From NCBI RefSeq assembly GCF_003308995.1, contig NZ_QFFJ01000001.1, positions 2,976,001 to 3,040,000 on the forward strand: a stretch of 64,000 nt of DNA, given 5' to 3'. Each line of letters opens with the position of its first letter. The stretch's first letter is position 1. Source of the DNA: Chitinophaga flava. GTDB taxonomy: Bacteria; Bacteroidota; Bacteroidia; Chitinophagales; Chitinophagaceae. The notes beneath the pieces were generated by a model that was not told the origin of the DNA, made no database searches, and saw only the letters and a program-made list of their open reading frames with translations. This document shows positions 31,384 to 39,861 of the stretch, piece by piece. Both the position numbers and the translations under genes were made by a program.

Positions 31384-32565
31384 CTAAATAATAGGAAAAG
31401 GATCGTGGAAGGAAGCACCGCTGAGATATTGATTTATCTCAGCTTCTGTGCACAGGCAACTGTCGAGTTCGTAGATCATGGTATGTACATCCATTTGTTG
31501 CCCGATGATAACGAGTTCATTATAACGATCAGCAAAACGTTCGTCCCAGCGGCTGGTGACCAGCTGATAGGATTCTTCATCCAGGTTCCATTGCTGACGG
31601 GGGATAGCGCACCACCAGTAACCGGCTTTTTCTACGCGCAGGGAGCCGCCGGCCTGACTCCAGTTGACCGCCAGTTTGGGTCGTGATGCCAGCCAGAACA
31701 GTCCTTTGCTCCGTATAACGTTGCCGGGCCAACGTTCATTGATGTACAGCCAGAAGCGTTGGGGATGGAAAGGTTTGCGGCTACGGTATACAAAGGAGGA
31801 GATACCGTATTCTTCTGTTTCCGGTATATGTTCTTTCTCCAGTTCGGCCTGCCAGCCGGCACTTTGTGCAGTAGTATCAAAATCGAACAAACCGGTATTC
31901 AAGATGCTGTTCAGCGGTACCTGTCCGTTGACAGCCTCTATGATGTTGGCACCTGCATTAAGTTGACGCAGCATCGCTTTCAGGTTGCTCAGCTGTTCGG
32001 GACTTACCAGGTCGCATTTATTGAGAACAATTACATTGGCGAATTCTACCTGATCAGTGAGCAGATTGACAATAGTACGCTGATCAGATTCATCTGTGAG
32101 TCCTTTGTCCTGCAGCAGTTCCATGCTGCTGTAGTCGTTGGTAAAGTTGAATGCATCAACCACAGTCACCATTGTATCCAGCTGACTTATTGCACTCAGG
32201 TCTATACCGTTCTGTTCATCCTGGTAGCAGAAAGTCTGCGCCACCGGTATCGGCTCAGATATACCGGTAGATTCTATCAGGAGATAATCAAACCGGTTTT
32301 CACGTGCGAGCAGTTCCACTTCTTTCAACAAATCTTCCCGTAAAGTGCAGCAAATACACCCGTTGCTCATCTCCACCAATCGCTCTTCTGTTTTATGCAG
32401 TGTGTTTTCATTCTTCACCAGTTGAGCATCAATATTCACTTCGCTCATATCGTTAACGATAACGGCTACACGAAGATTTTCCCGGTTATGTAATACGTGA
32501 TTCAGGAGCGTAGTTTTCCCTGCGCCGAGAAAGCCACTCAGCACCGTAACAGGTAATTTTTTCAT
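31384..32565 (-). CDS. COG0523 (CobW/ZigA/YciC-type) GTPase metallochaperone
   Basis: A 393-residue G3E GTPase of COG0523. Motifs are Walker A GFLGAGKTT (11-19), the metal-binding CICC (70-73, family CxCC), ESTGISEP (Walker B/switch), and NKCD for guanine. The C-terminal CobW_C domain has the SFVYRSRKPFHPQRFW and SKGLFWLASRP segments typical of the zinc-linked ZigA/YciC subgroup. ZNG1, another zinc-linked COG0523 member, has been shown to pass zinc to a client metalloprotein. It starts 9 bp after the MerC-like gene, and the promoter of that pair carries a Zur-like palindrome. Zinc is inferred from subgroup and context. Confidence 0.9.
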   Translation of the reverse strand: MKKLPVTVLSGFLGAGKTTLLNHVLHNRENLRVAVIVNDMSEVNIDAQLVKNENTLHKTEERLVEMSNGCICCTLREDLLKEVELLARENRFDYLLIESTGISEPIPVAQTFCYQDEQNGIDLSAISQLDTMVTVVDAFNFTNDYSSMELLQDKGLTDESDQRTIVNLLTDQVEFANVIVLNKCDLVSPEQLSNLKAMLRQLNAGANIIEAVNGQVPLNSILNTGLFDFDTTAQSAGWQAELEKEHIPETEEYGISSFVYRSRKPFHPQRFWLYINERWPGNVIRSKGLFWLASRPKLAVNWSQAGGSLRVEKAGYWWCAIPRQQWNLDEESYQLVTSRWDERFADRYNELVIIGQQMDVHTMIYELDSCLCTEAEINQYLSGASFHDPFPII

Positions 32566-32574
32566 ATAATATTG

Positions 32575-32952
32575 TTAATGATGTTTATGGACCTTGCAGG
32601 AATGGCGTTGCCGCTGATTGATAAAGTGTGCCGCCATAATAACGCCGGCACCCACACAGATAGCAGCATACTCCAACACGACCGCCTCTGCCCAGAAATG
32701 CCCCATCAGCAATAAGGCGAAGCCCGCTATAAACAACAGCAGCGGCATCAGCCTCCGGTGATGACGCCAGTAGCCCAACCCTAAAGCCAGGCAACCGATC
32801 ACGAAAGAAAACAGTAACAAACAATACTCCAGTATGGCATGTTCCGTTATCTCCATTCCCAGGAGAGGGAGCGCAGCAAATAATAAAGGCAACAGCGCGC
32901 AATGGACCGCGCAAATAATGGAAGCTCCTATGCCTAATGTATCTAAGTTCAT
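32575..32952 (-). CDS. MerC-domain membrane protein
   Basis: A 125-residue protein with four predicted helices of the MerC superfamily. Helix 1 carries CAVHC (Cys14, His17, Cys18), the type of Cys pair that binds a soft metal in MerC. The C-terminus is His/Cys-rich (QRQRHSCKVHKHH), suggesting metal binding at the cytoplasmic face. Non-mercury MerC-like proteins accompany zinc-regulated genes in Bacteroidota, and one may act as a zinc importer here; this is inference. The ATG at 32952 is preferred over a GTG at 32973. It is the first gene of the merC-cobW pair. Confidence 0.82.
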   Translation of the reverse strand: MNLDTLGIGASIICAVHCALLPLLFAALPLLGMEITEHAILEYCLLLFSFVIGCLALGLGYWRHHRRLMPLLLFIAGFALLLMGHFWAEAVVLEYAAICVGAGVIMAAHFINQRQRHSCKVHKHH

Positions 32953-32973
32953 CCGTTTGAATATATTCTCCAC

Positions 32974-32985
32974 CTTACCTTAATT
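32974..32985 (-). promoter_or_regulatory. Shared motif copy C (AATTAAGGTAAG) upstream of the MerC-like gene
   Basis: Minus-strand 12-bp match to copies A and B, 21 bp before the MerC start and downstream of the predicted transcript start, a place suited to a repressor or to translational control. Confidence 0.4.
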
Positions 32986-32999
32986 TTTTGAACCTGGGA

Positions 33000-33031
33000 C
33001 AAAACTACGTAAATTTGCAACAATGTTGCAA
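33000..33031 (-). promoter_or_regulatory. merC-cobW promoter with Zur-like palindrome
   Basis: Minus strand: TTG (33029-33031), 21-bp spacer, TAGTTTTG (33000-33007), a full promoter match. The palindrome TTGCAACAATGTTGCAA (33015-33031; 8-bp arms, 1-bp centre, no mismatch) covers the -33 element and spacer. Size and symmetry fit a Fur-family operator, and a Fur/Zur-type gene lies less than 1 kb away. Confidence 0.65.
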
Positions 33032-33173
33032 CTTTGATGGCTATGATTTTTTTGATGTTCCTGATGAGCGGAGATAGATGAGGATTTGGGATTAGGGGAG
33101 ATGAATGAATTATATAAAAATATACTTTTTAATGGGCTGATAATATGCATTAAAAATTGCTCATTGTCTTTCA

Positions 33174-33207
33174 TTGATGAGCATCTGTCAAGTATGTGTT
33201 ACCTTTG
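33174..33207 (+). promoter_or_regulatory. Promoter of the SCO-fur pair
   Basis: TTG at 33174-33176, 23-bp spacer, TACCTTTG at 33200-33207. The predicted start near 33213 gives a leader of about 43 nt. No palindrome like that of the merC promoter overlaps it. Confidence 0.55.
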
Positions 33208-33255
33208 CATATTGATTGAAAGTTATTTTGAACAAAACAGTGGGGATTTTCACCT

Positions 33256-33882
33256 ATGTCTAAAAAAGCGATCTTATATATTGTATTTTTTTCAGTGTTG
33301 AGCCTTGGATTTCTGGGATATGCCGGCTATGTGATCAAAGGTGAAAGAGGCACTTTTCTGGGGAAAGAAAAGCTGCCGATCCTGGGGGCTCCGGGGCATA
33401 CGGTACAGGGATTTTCATTTACCGACCAGGATGGTCGTACTAAAACAAAGGCCGATGTACTGGGCAAAATTTATGTAGCAGAATATTTCTTTACCACCTG
33501 CACCGGTATTTGTCCGAAGATGAATGCCAACATGGAAAAAGTATATGCTAAATATAAAAACAAACCAGATTTCCTGATCCTGTCACACACCGTTGATCCG
33601 GAGCATGACAGCGTACCGGTGCTGAAAGCCTACGCCGAAAAACACGGTGCTGATTCTAAAAACTGGTGGTTCCTCACTGGCAGCAAAAAAGAATTATATG
33701 CACTGGCACGCCAGGGTTATCTGGTAGACGATGGCACCTATACCGGCGAAGAAGATTTTGTACACACCCAATGGTTTGCGCTGGTAGATAAAACAGGACA
33801 AATCCGCGGTTTATATGAAGGCACCAAATTACAGGATGTTAACAAGCTGATAGATGATATTGAGCGTTTAATGGAAGAATAA
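33256..33882 (+). CDS. SCO-family (SCO1/SenC) protein
   Basis: A 208-residue SCO protein with one N-terminal membrane anchor (about 7-26) and a periplasmic thioredoxin-fold domain. It has the copper-binding CTGIC in YFFTTCTGICPKM, the HTVDPEHDSV segment and the partner His in DFVHTQW. It is a second SCO besides the one in the oxidase operon (10983-11705); the two share NWW(L/F)LTG(D/S)KKE(I/L)Y and are clearly paralogues. This copy is 11 bp upstream of a Fur/Zur-type regulator, so it may act in thiol or copper homeostasis under metal stress rather than routine CuA assembly. Confidence 0.9.
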   Translation: MSKKAILYIVFFSVLSLGFLGYAGYVIKGERGTFLGKEKLPILGAPGHTVQGFSFTDQDGRTKTKADVLGKIYVAEYFFTTCTGICPKMNANMEKVYAKYKNKPDFLILSHTVDPEHDSVPVLKAYAEKHGADSKNWWFLTGSKKELYALARQGYLVDDGTYTGEEDFVHTQWFALVDKTGQIRGLYEGTKLQDVNKLIDDIERLMEE

Positions 33883-33893
33883 AGTTTTTCATC

Positions 33894-34328
33894 ATGGCTA
33901 CCCAACAACAAATAGCAGAAAAAATAGGCACCTTACTGCGGGAGAGTAAACTGAGCGTAACAGAAACCAGGACCAAAATCCTGGAACTGTTCATGAAAAG
34001 TAACGGGGCACTGGAACACAGCGACTTTGAAAAACTCGCCGGCCAATCATTTGACCGTGTGACTGTATACCGGACTCTGCAAACTTTCCTCGAAAAGGGC
34101 ATCATCCACAAAATACCTACTACCGATACTTCTGTACGTTATGCAGTCTGTAAGTCAGAGTGTACAGAACATCATCATCATGATCATCATGTGCATTTCA
34201 AATGTGAAGAATGCGGTACCACCATCTGCCTTGATGATACTGATGTACCACAGATACAGTTACCTAAGGGCTATTCCTTCCACAATGTGGAAGTAATCGT
34301 TAATGGTGTATGCAAATCCTGCAAATAA
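33894..34328 (+). CDS. Fur-family metalloregulator, probably Zur-like
   Basis: A 144-residue Fur-superfamily repressor. The winged-helix domain (about 5-85) has SVTETRTKILELF and the recognition helix FDRVTVYRTLQTFLEKGII. The dimer domain holds two CxxC pairs (104/107 and 140/143) for structural zinc and a His-rich hinge HHHHDHHVHFKCEECG (93-108) for regulatory metal. Family knowledge cannot separate Zur from Fur on these motifs alone; the adjacent COG0523 GTPase, MerC and TonB genes and the palindrome on their promoter favour a zinc sensor. It is co-transcribed with SCO. Confidence 0.88.
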   Translation: MATQQQIAEKIGTLLRESKLSVTETRTKILELFMKSNGALEHSDFEKLAGQSFDRVTVYRTLQTFLEKGIIHKIPTTDTSVRYAVCKSECTEHHHHDHHVHFKCEECGTTICLDDTDVPQIQLPKGYSFHNVEVIVNGVCKSCK

Positions 34329-34332
34329 TGAG

Positions 34333-34387
34333 AAGGTCCGGTTAACGGAAGAACAGCTCTTTCGCTAACCGGACCTTTATACAATCA
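34333..34387. terminator. Bidirectional hairpin between fur and the M3 peptidase gene
   Basis: A perfect 12-bp outer stem (34333-34344 with 34376-34387), continued by a shorter inner stem, between convergent genes. Confidence 0.7.
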
Positions 34388-34393
34388 AAGCCT

Positions 34394-36106
34394 CTACAAC
34401 TTTTCGATCTCACTCTTCACAAAATCTGCCAGTTCCTTTACGTAGGCCGGTGAAAAATCAAACCGGATACCGGCAGCTTTGTACAGCTCCGGCAGTGTTT
34501 TAGTATTACCTAAACTCAACGCCTGTACGTAGTTATCAAGTGCTTGTTTTTTATTTTCCTTATACTGTTTCCACATGGCGATGGCGCCCAGTTGTGCAAT
34601 ACCATACTCTATATAATAGAAAGGTACTTCAAAGAGGTGCAGCTGTTTCTGCCAGAAGCTGGCACGATAGTCTTCAAGGCCGCTCCAGTCTATGATAGCA
34701 GGGGAGAACTCCTTCAGTATTTCCACCCATTTGGCAGTACGTTCTTCGATAGTATGCTGTGGATGTTCGTACACCCAGTGCTGGAACTTATCGATGGTAG
34801 CAATCCATGGGAAGATGGTGATGGCTCTTTCCAGCTGTTGCAGGCGGGCACGACGGAGTTGCTCTGCATCATCGAAGAAAATATTCCAGGAATCCATGGT
34901 GAAAAGTTCCATACTCATGCTGGCTACTTCCGCGATTTCCATCGGATATTCCTTGAATGCGTTCAGTGACAGGTTGTGGCTCAGGAAAGAGTGCACCGCA
35001 TGGCCACCTTCGTGTACCATGGTGGTGAGATCTTTCATCTGACCAGCGGCGTTCATGAAGATAAAAGGCACACCGGTTTCTGCCAGCGGGCAGTTATATC
35101 CTCCCGGTGCTTTACCGATACGGCTTTCCAGATCGAGACGGCCCATTTTTTTCATCACGCGGAGACAGTCACCAAAGAATGGTCCCAGCTGATCGAAGGT
35201 TTCGATGGTTTTGGTAATCAGTTCTTCACCTGTCTGGAAGGGCTCCAGTGGTTTCACGCCAACTGGTTCAGCTTCGGTGTCCCAGGGTTTTAACTGATCG
35301 AGCTGCAGCTTCTGCTGTTGTTTTTCCAGTATCTGCTGTACCAGTGGAACGATATGTGTTTTCACGGCATCATGGAACTGGAAGGCGTCTTCTTTGGTAT
35401 AGTCGAATCGGCCCAGCTCTTCGAACTTGTAATCGCGGTAGTTGGCAAAGCCTGCATTTTTGGCTACCTGATCGCGTTTCAGCACCAGGCCGGTATACAG
35501 CTCATCCAGTGTGTTTCTGTCTTCCAGGCGGCGAGCGGCGGTTTTAGAAAACACTTCTTCGCGGAGGGTGCGGTCTTCATTTTCAAGGAACTTGGCAGCC
35601 TGTTGCAGCGTATATTCCTTTCCGTTAACGCTGATCGTCATTTTACCAGCTATAACACCATATTGCTGGGCCATCACGCTCAGTTCGGCCTGGAGGGGTA
35701 TGTTTTCTTCCCGGAACAGCTTGATCTGATTTTTAACGTTACGGAGGTAGGTTTTATACAGCTCCTGATCCAGGTCCTTCACGAAGGGGCTGTCTACCAG
35801 TTTTTTATTAAGTGCATCTGCATACGGCTGGAGGCGGGGCTGTATTTCCATACAGAAGTAGGTAAACGCGTCTTCCAGTTCTTTACTGGTAGTATCGCAG
35901 GTCATTTTGATCTGGCGCCAGCAAGCGTCTTCACTGATCACCGCTTCCAGTTCACTGACATCTTTCAGCCATTGTTCCAGATCGGCCGCATTGTTAATGG
36001 GTCTTTGCTGCAGGGTTTCATAATATGGCTGCAGGTTGTCCCAGGTGGTCACCTGAAAGGTTGCCGGCAGGAAGTGGCGGGGGAGTTTTTTTATATCTGC
36101 ATTCAT
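34394..36106 (-). CDS. M3-family oligoendopeptidase (PepF-like)
   Basis: A 570-residue zinc metallopeptidase of family M3. The catalytic motif MVHEGGHAVHSF (HExxH, about residue 366-377) is followed about 25 residues later by an EVASMSMELF segment with the third zinc ligand Glu. The N-terminal half is the helical oligoendopeptidase lid (LEDAFTYFCMEIQPRLQPYADALNKK). It has no signal peptide and would hydrolyse short peptides in the cytoplasm. Length and layout fit the bacterial oligoendopeptidase F subgroup. It is a single-gene unit. Confidence 0.93.
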   Translation of the reverse strand: MNADIKKLPRHFLPATFQVTTWDNLQPYYETLQQRPINNAADLEQWLKDVSELEAVISEDACWRQIKMTCDTTSKELEDAFTYFCMEIQPRLQPYADALNKKLVDSPFVKDLDQELYKTYLRNVKNQIKLFREENIPLQAELSVMAQQYGVIAGKMTISVNGKEYTLQQAAKFLENEDRTLREEVFSKTAARRLEDRNTLDELYTGLVLKRDQVAKNAGFANYRDYKFEELGRFDYTKEDAFQFHDAVKTHIVPLVQQILEKQQQKLQLDQLKPWDTEAEPVGVKPLEPFQTGEELITKTIETFDQLGPFFGDCLRVMKKMGRLDLESRIGKAPGGYNCPLAETGVPFIFMNAAGQMKDLTTMVHEGGHAVHSFLSHNLSLNAFKEYPMEIAEVASMSMELFTMDSWNIFFDDAEQLRRARLQQLERAITIFPWIATIDKFQHWVYEHPQHTIEERTAKWVEILKEFSPAIIDWSGLEDYRASFWQKQLHLFEVPFYYIEYGIAQLGAIAMWKQYKENKKQALDNYVQALSLGNTKTLPELYKAAGIRFDFSPAYVKELADFVKSEIEKL

Positions 36107-36174
36107 ATGCTATTGTTTTACTGAATTTTCGGAGTCGGGAATTTAGTTATTTATCGAAAAACCTCAAAATGAAT

Positions 36175-36216
36175 CAGGCTTCCAGTTACAGTGAACGACT
36201 GTAACATGGAAGCCTG
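36175..36216 (-). terminator. Hairpin terminator after the DUF5606 gene
   Basis: A stem of 17 pairs with a small internal asymmetry (CAGGCTTCCA-g-TTACAGT against its complement) and loop GAACG, 50 bp after the stop at 36266. Confidence 0.6.
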
Positions 36217-36265
36217 AAATATGATGGTATGAAGGATTTGTTTAATAACAAATTCCCTGAATACG

Positions 36266-36925
36266 TTATTCTTCTGTTTTCTTCTTACGAGGCTTAGCCA
36301 CTTTTTTTGGTTCTTCACCTTCAGCAGCAGGAGCGTCTTCTTTTTTAGCTTTTGCTTTTTTAGGTGCTTTTTCTTCTGCGCCTTCTTCAGCAGCCGCTTT
36401 TTTAGCACGGGGCTTTTTTGGCTTTTCTTCTGCGCCTTCTTCAGCAGCAGGTTCAGCAGCTTTTTTCTTTTTGGCAGGAGCAGGAGCACCTTCGGCTTCA
36501 GCTTCTACTATCGCTTCTTCACCATCGGCCAGGATTTCCTCAAATTTCAGCAGATCATTTGCTTTGAGGATACCAAACCATTTCACCATTTTCTTCATAT
36601 CGCTCACATATACCCTTTCTTCATCGAATTCAGGATATACATTCTTGAAATAAGCTTTGATAGCATTGTTGTCGGCTTTGCCGTCAATCAGCGGAAATTC
36701 TGCTGATTTTTCATCCATGGCTTTGAATACTTCAGCCAGGTTTACATTTTCACCTATAGTGAAAACTTCAATACTTTCCAGTGGAGTAAAATTATGCACG
36801 CGGGAAGATACAAACTTTGTACTTTTATCTTCCAGTGACCTAACGATGGCGCCATCTTGTTTACTGGCCATTAACTGAAACAAACCGCCCAATCCGGTTA
36901 CTGCAACAATTTCTCTGTACTGCAT
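36266..36925 (-). CDS. DUF5606 domain protein with Lys/Ala/Glu-rich tail
   Basis: A 219-residue cytoplasmic protein. Residues 1-135 form the conserved DUF5606 domain (YREIVAVTGLGGLFQLMASKQDGAIVRSL, FVSSRVHNFTPLESIEVFT, VYVSDMKKMVKWFGILKAND). Residues about 145-219 are a low-complexity charged tail of repeated AEEGAEEK/KPKKPRAKK units, likely disordered and possibly nucleic-acid binding; tail length often varies between relatives. The function is unknown. The ATG at 36925 is preferred to an upstream TTG. It is probably transcribed alone. Confidence 0.85.
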   Translation of the reverse strand: MQYREIVAVTGLGGLFQLMASKQDGAIVRSLEDKSTKFVSSRVHNFTPLESIEVFTIGENVNLAEVFKAMDEKSAEFPLIDGKADNNAIKAYFKNVYPEFDEERVYVSDMKKMVKWFGILKANDLLKFEEILADGEEAIVEAEAEGAPAPAKKKKAAEPAAEEGAEEKPKKPRAKKAAAEEGAEEKAPKKAKAKKEDAPAAEGEEPKKVAKPRKKKTEE

Positions 36926-37020
36926 GTTCAAATTTTTAGGAAGCGCAAATATAAATAATTATAATAGATTGCCCGCTGACAAATTTTCACGTGGAAAATG
37001 CCGTTAGCAGAGGGCTGGCA

Positions 37021-38718
37021 TCAATTCAACTTTCGTGCCATGACCAGGGACTGTCTCCAGCGTTTAACCTGGCCTTTGAGGTCAAATATTTCAATTAAAA
37101 ATATATAAACACCTGGCGGCAAAAGTACTTTATTTTCTTCAAATCCATCCCAGTAGAAACATCCTTTATTTCCGAGTGTGGTATTACGGACCAAATAGCG
37201 AACGGGACGGCCGGCAGCATTAAAAATGGTGACATTGCCCACCCATCCGGAACCCGGTAGTTCAAAACAGAGGGTAGCGCGGCCTTCGGGGCCGGGACTG
37301 TCCGGTGAAAATACGGCTGGCCCGAGGGTCACCGTAGTGGGAGTACCATCTGCCAACTGACGGGAGCCTGTATAACCCGGGGTGGCGTAACCATCGCTGG
37401 CAGCCACCGATTGCCAGTTATCCGCCAGCGTTGCAGGCCGGTTGTAGTCCAGCCGTTCCAGAGACACGCCCTTCAGCTGGGCCGACAGAGGAAAATGCCA
37501 CGAAGACATATAACGCACGGCGTCTATCACCAGGCTGTCGCGGCGCAACAACTGCAATCCGCCTTCCTCCCTGGGCAGCTGCGGCAGGCTGCTGACCTCC
37601 TGGATATTTTCGGGGAGGCGGCAGGTATAATAATAACAAAGCCGGTCGGCGACGGTTGTAATAGCCAGAAAATTTCCCGGCATCAGCAGCCGGGGGCCGC
37701 TACATACCTTCTTCCAGGGCCCCTGCCGGCCATCTGCCTTTCTGGCGCAAAGAAAAACCGTCTGCAGATCAATGGCCTTACGGCTACGGTTGTACAGCTC
37801 TATAAACTCCGGTGTACCATCAGGCGGATACAACAACAGCTCACTGATTACCAGGTCCATCGTATCCGGCAGCTGAGGCCGTGCAAAAGAGAGGGTATTC
37901 TTCAGCCGGCTTTCCTTTCCCTGACAGTCCGTAACACCGGTGACGATGACTGTTCCTGAATCTATTGACGTGGATAGTTGCAGGGATACAATGTTAAACA
38001 ACGGGGGCAGTACTGTCACGGCAGTAACTGTGCCCCGGCTTATCCTGTATTTGTCTGCTACCGCCGCTTTCAGGCTGTCCAGCGTTTTACTGAAGTGCAG
38101 GAGCAGGTGCAGGCTGTCGGGCATCTCTGCAAAATAAAGGTCAGGGAAGGTATCATCCGTTACAGTGCGGGCAGCCGCATTATATTGCCCTGGTGTCCCT
38201 CCGGCAGCGGCGGAGGAAGCCGCCCAGTTAATTTTACTGCCGCAGGGCAGGGATGGGTCCAGCATTTCGAGGCTACGCCCTCCTTTGGGCACGGTGGCAC
38301 CATACCACGACGGGGTGTAGGAGATGGCATGCACTACCTGTCTGTTGTTATTATACAGCACGATCAGTCCTGTATCGTCCGGCAGCGAAGGAAATTTGGG
38401 CACCGCCAGCACCCTGGCAGCACGGAAGCTGTCTGCTGCTGCCGGCGCACATAATACCAGCAAACTGTCCGGAGGCAGTAAACAGGCCGGCAGCAAAGCT
38501 TCCCGCTTATTGACCGCTAATATCCAGTTCTGCAACTGTACCGGCCGGCTACTCCTGTTCCGCAGTTCCACGTATTCAAAAGGAGGTAAACCAGCTACAG
38601 GAGCAGGCTTCAGCATCATTTCGTGGATTACCACATCATACAGTGCAGGGGTAGTAGTATCCGTTGCAGACAGGGTGACCTGCCCTAGCAGGCTTATACA
38701 AACAATGGGTATCAACAT
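37021..38718 (-). CDS. Secreted lamin-tail-domain protein
   Basis: A 565-residue exported protein with a short signal peptide (about 18 residues) and two lamin-tail (LTD) immunoglobulin-like domains: about 27-150 (VIHEMMLKPAPVAGLPPFEYVELRNRSSRPVQLQNW) and about 285-420 (LVISELLLYPPDGTPEFIELYNRSRKAIDLQ). Between them is an Ig-like segment (SLHLLLHFSKTLDSLKAAV). The C-terminus (VTIFNAAGRPVRYLVRN...GCFYWDGFEENKVLLPPGVYIFLIEIFD) resembles FlgD-like/CHU_C folds used in secreted Bacteroidota proteins but lacks a clear sorting tail. Proteins of this type are often nuclease-associated or adhesive; no catalytic domain is seen here. Confidence 0.8.
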   Translation of the reverse strand: MLIPIVCISLLGQVTLSATDTTTPALYDVVIHEMMLKPAPVAGLPPFEYVELRNRSSRPVQLQNWILAVNKREALLPACLLPPDSLLVLCAPAAADSFRAARVLAVPKFPSLPDDTGLIVLYNNNRQVVHAISYTPSWYGATVPKGGRSLEMLDPSLPCGSKINWAASSAAAGGTPGQYNAAARTVTDDTFPDLYFAEMPDSLHLLLHFSKTLDSLKAAVADKYRISRGTVTAVTVLPPLFNIVSLQLSTSIDSGTVIVTGVTDCQGKESRLKNTLSFARPQLPDTMDLVISELLLYPPDGTPEFIELYNRSRKAIDLQTVFLCARKADGRQGPWKKVCSGPRLLMPGNFLAITTVADRLCYYYTCRLPENIQEVSSLPQLPREEGGLQLLRRDSLVIDAVRYMSSWHFPLSAQLKGVSLERLDYNRPATLADNWQSVAASDGYATPGYTGSRQLADGTPTTVTLGPAVFSPDSPGPEGRATLCFELPGSGWVGNVTIFNAAGRPVRYLVRNTTLGNKGCFYWDGFEENKVLLPPGVYIFLIEIFDLKGQVKRWRQSLVMARKLN

Positions 38719-38808
38719 ATTGTGAACTTTTTTCGGGTTATGCTCAAAATAAGTGTAATCTCCCGGCAGTATGTTAATACCTTCTTAACAGGAATAAAAT
38801 ACTTTGCA

Positions 38809-38843
38809 TTGTTATGAAAAGCGCGGGGTATATATTAATTTTG
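38809..38843 (+). promoter_or_regulatory. Promoter of asd
   Basis: TTG at 38809-38811, 24-bp spacer (slightly long), TAATTTTG at 38836-38843; 28 bp between the box and the ATG. Confidence 0.5.
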
Positions 38844-38871
38844 GGGTCCACATTTTAAAATGTAAAACAAA

Positions 38872-39861
38872 ATGAAAGTTGCCGTAGTAGGAGCGACCGG
38901 ACTGGTAGGCTCAAAAATGTTACAAGTGCTGACAGAGCGGAATTTCCCTGTCACTGAATTGATTCCCGTGGCTTCTGAGAAGTCCGTTGGTAAGGAAGTA
39001 ACATTTAAGGGTAAGACCTGGAAGGTGGTGAGCGCTGATACGGCTATTTCCATGAAGCCCAATGTGGCTATTTTCTCTGCCGGCGGTAGCACCTCCCTGG
39101 AATGGGCCCCTAAATTTGCGGCAGCTGGTATTACCGTGATCGACAACTCCAGCGCCTGGAGAATGGACCCATCCAAAAAACTGGTGGTACCGGAAGTAAA
39201 CGGTGATGCACTGACCCAGGAAGACAAGATCATTGCGAATCCTAACTGCTCTACCATACAAATGGTACTGGTGCTGAAACCACTGCACGAAAAATATAAA
39301 ATCAAAAGGGTGGTAGTATCTACCTACCAGTCTGTAACCGGTACCGGTGTAAAGGCGGTAACCCAGCTGATGAATGAAAGACAGGGTATCAGTGGCGAAA
39401 TGGCTTATGCATATCCTATAGATCTGAATGTGATCCCGCAGATTGATGTGTTTCTCGACAACGGATATACGAAAGAAGAGATGAAAATGGTGAACGAGAC
39501 CAAAAAAATCATGCGTGACGATACTATCAGAGTAACTGCAACGACTGTACGTATACCGGTAATGGGCGGCCATAGCGAATCAGTGAACATTGAGTTTGAA
39601 AACGAATACGATGTAAGCGAGATCCGGACCCTGCTTTCCCAGACACCGGGCATAATCGTAGTAGACGACCCGTCTAAGGCACAATATCCAATGCCTAAAG
39701 ACGCCCATGATAAAGATGAAGTATTTGTAGGCCGTATCCGCCGCGACGAAACACAACCTAAAACAGTGAACATGTGGATCGTGGCAGACAACCTTCGCAA
39801 GGGAGCTGCAACAAATGCGGTTCAAATTGCGGAATTTTTGCAAGAGAAGAACTGGCTGTAA
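38872..39861 (+). CDS. asd: Aspartate-semialdehyde dehydrogenase
   Basis: A 329-residue enzyme that reduces aspartyl phosphate to aspartate semialdehyde with NADPH, the branch point to lysine/diaminopimelate, threonine and methionine. It shows the nucleotide-binding VAVVGATGLVGSKMLQ, the catalytic cysteine in NPNCSTIQ (Cys126), QSVTGTGVKAVTQL, and the substrate-binding MGGHSESVNIEF. The length is typical of the Gram-positive-like ASADH group found in Bacteroidota. It is a single-gene unit with its own promoter and a strong terminator about 100 bp downstream. Confidence 0.95.
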   Translation: MKVAVVGATGLVGSKMLQVLTERNFPVTELIPVASEKSVGKEVTFKGKTWKVVSADTAISMKPNVAIFSAGGSTSLEWAPKFAAAGITVIDNSSAWRMDPSKKLVVPEVNGDALTQEDKIIANPNCSTIQMVLVLKPLHEKYKIKRVVVSTYQSVTGTGVKAVTQLMNERQGISGEMAYAYPIDLNVIPQIDVFLDNGYTKEEMKMVNETKKIMRDDTIRVTATTVRIPVMGGHSESVNIEFENEYDVSEIRTLLSQTPGIIVVDDPSKAQYPMPKDAHDKDEVFVGRIRRDETQPKTVNMWIVADNLRKGAATNAVQIAEFLQEKNWL

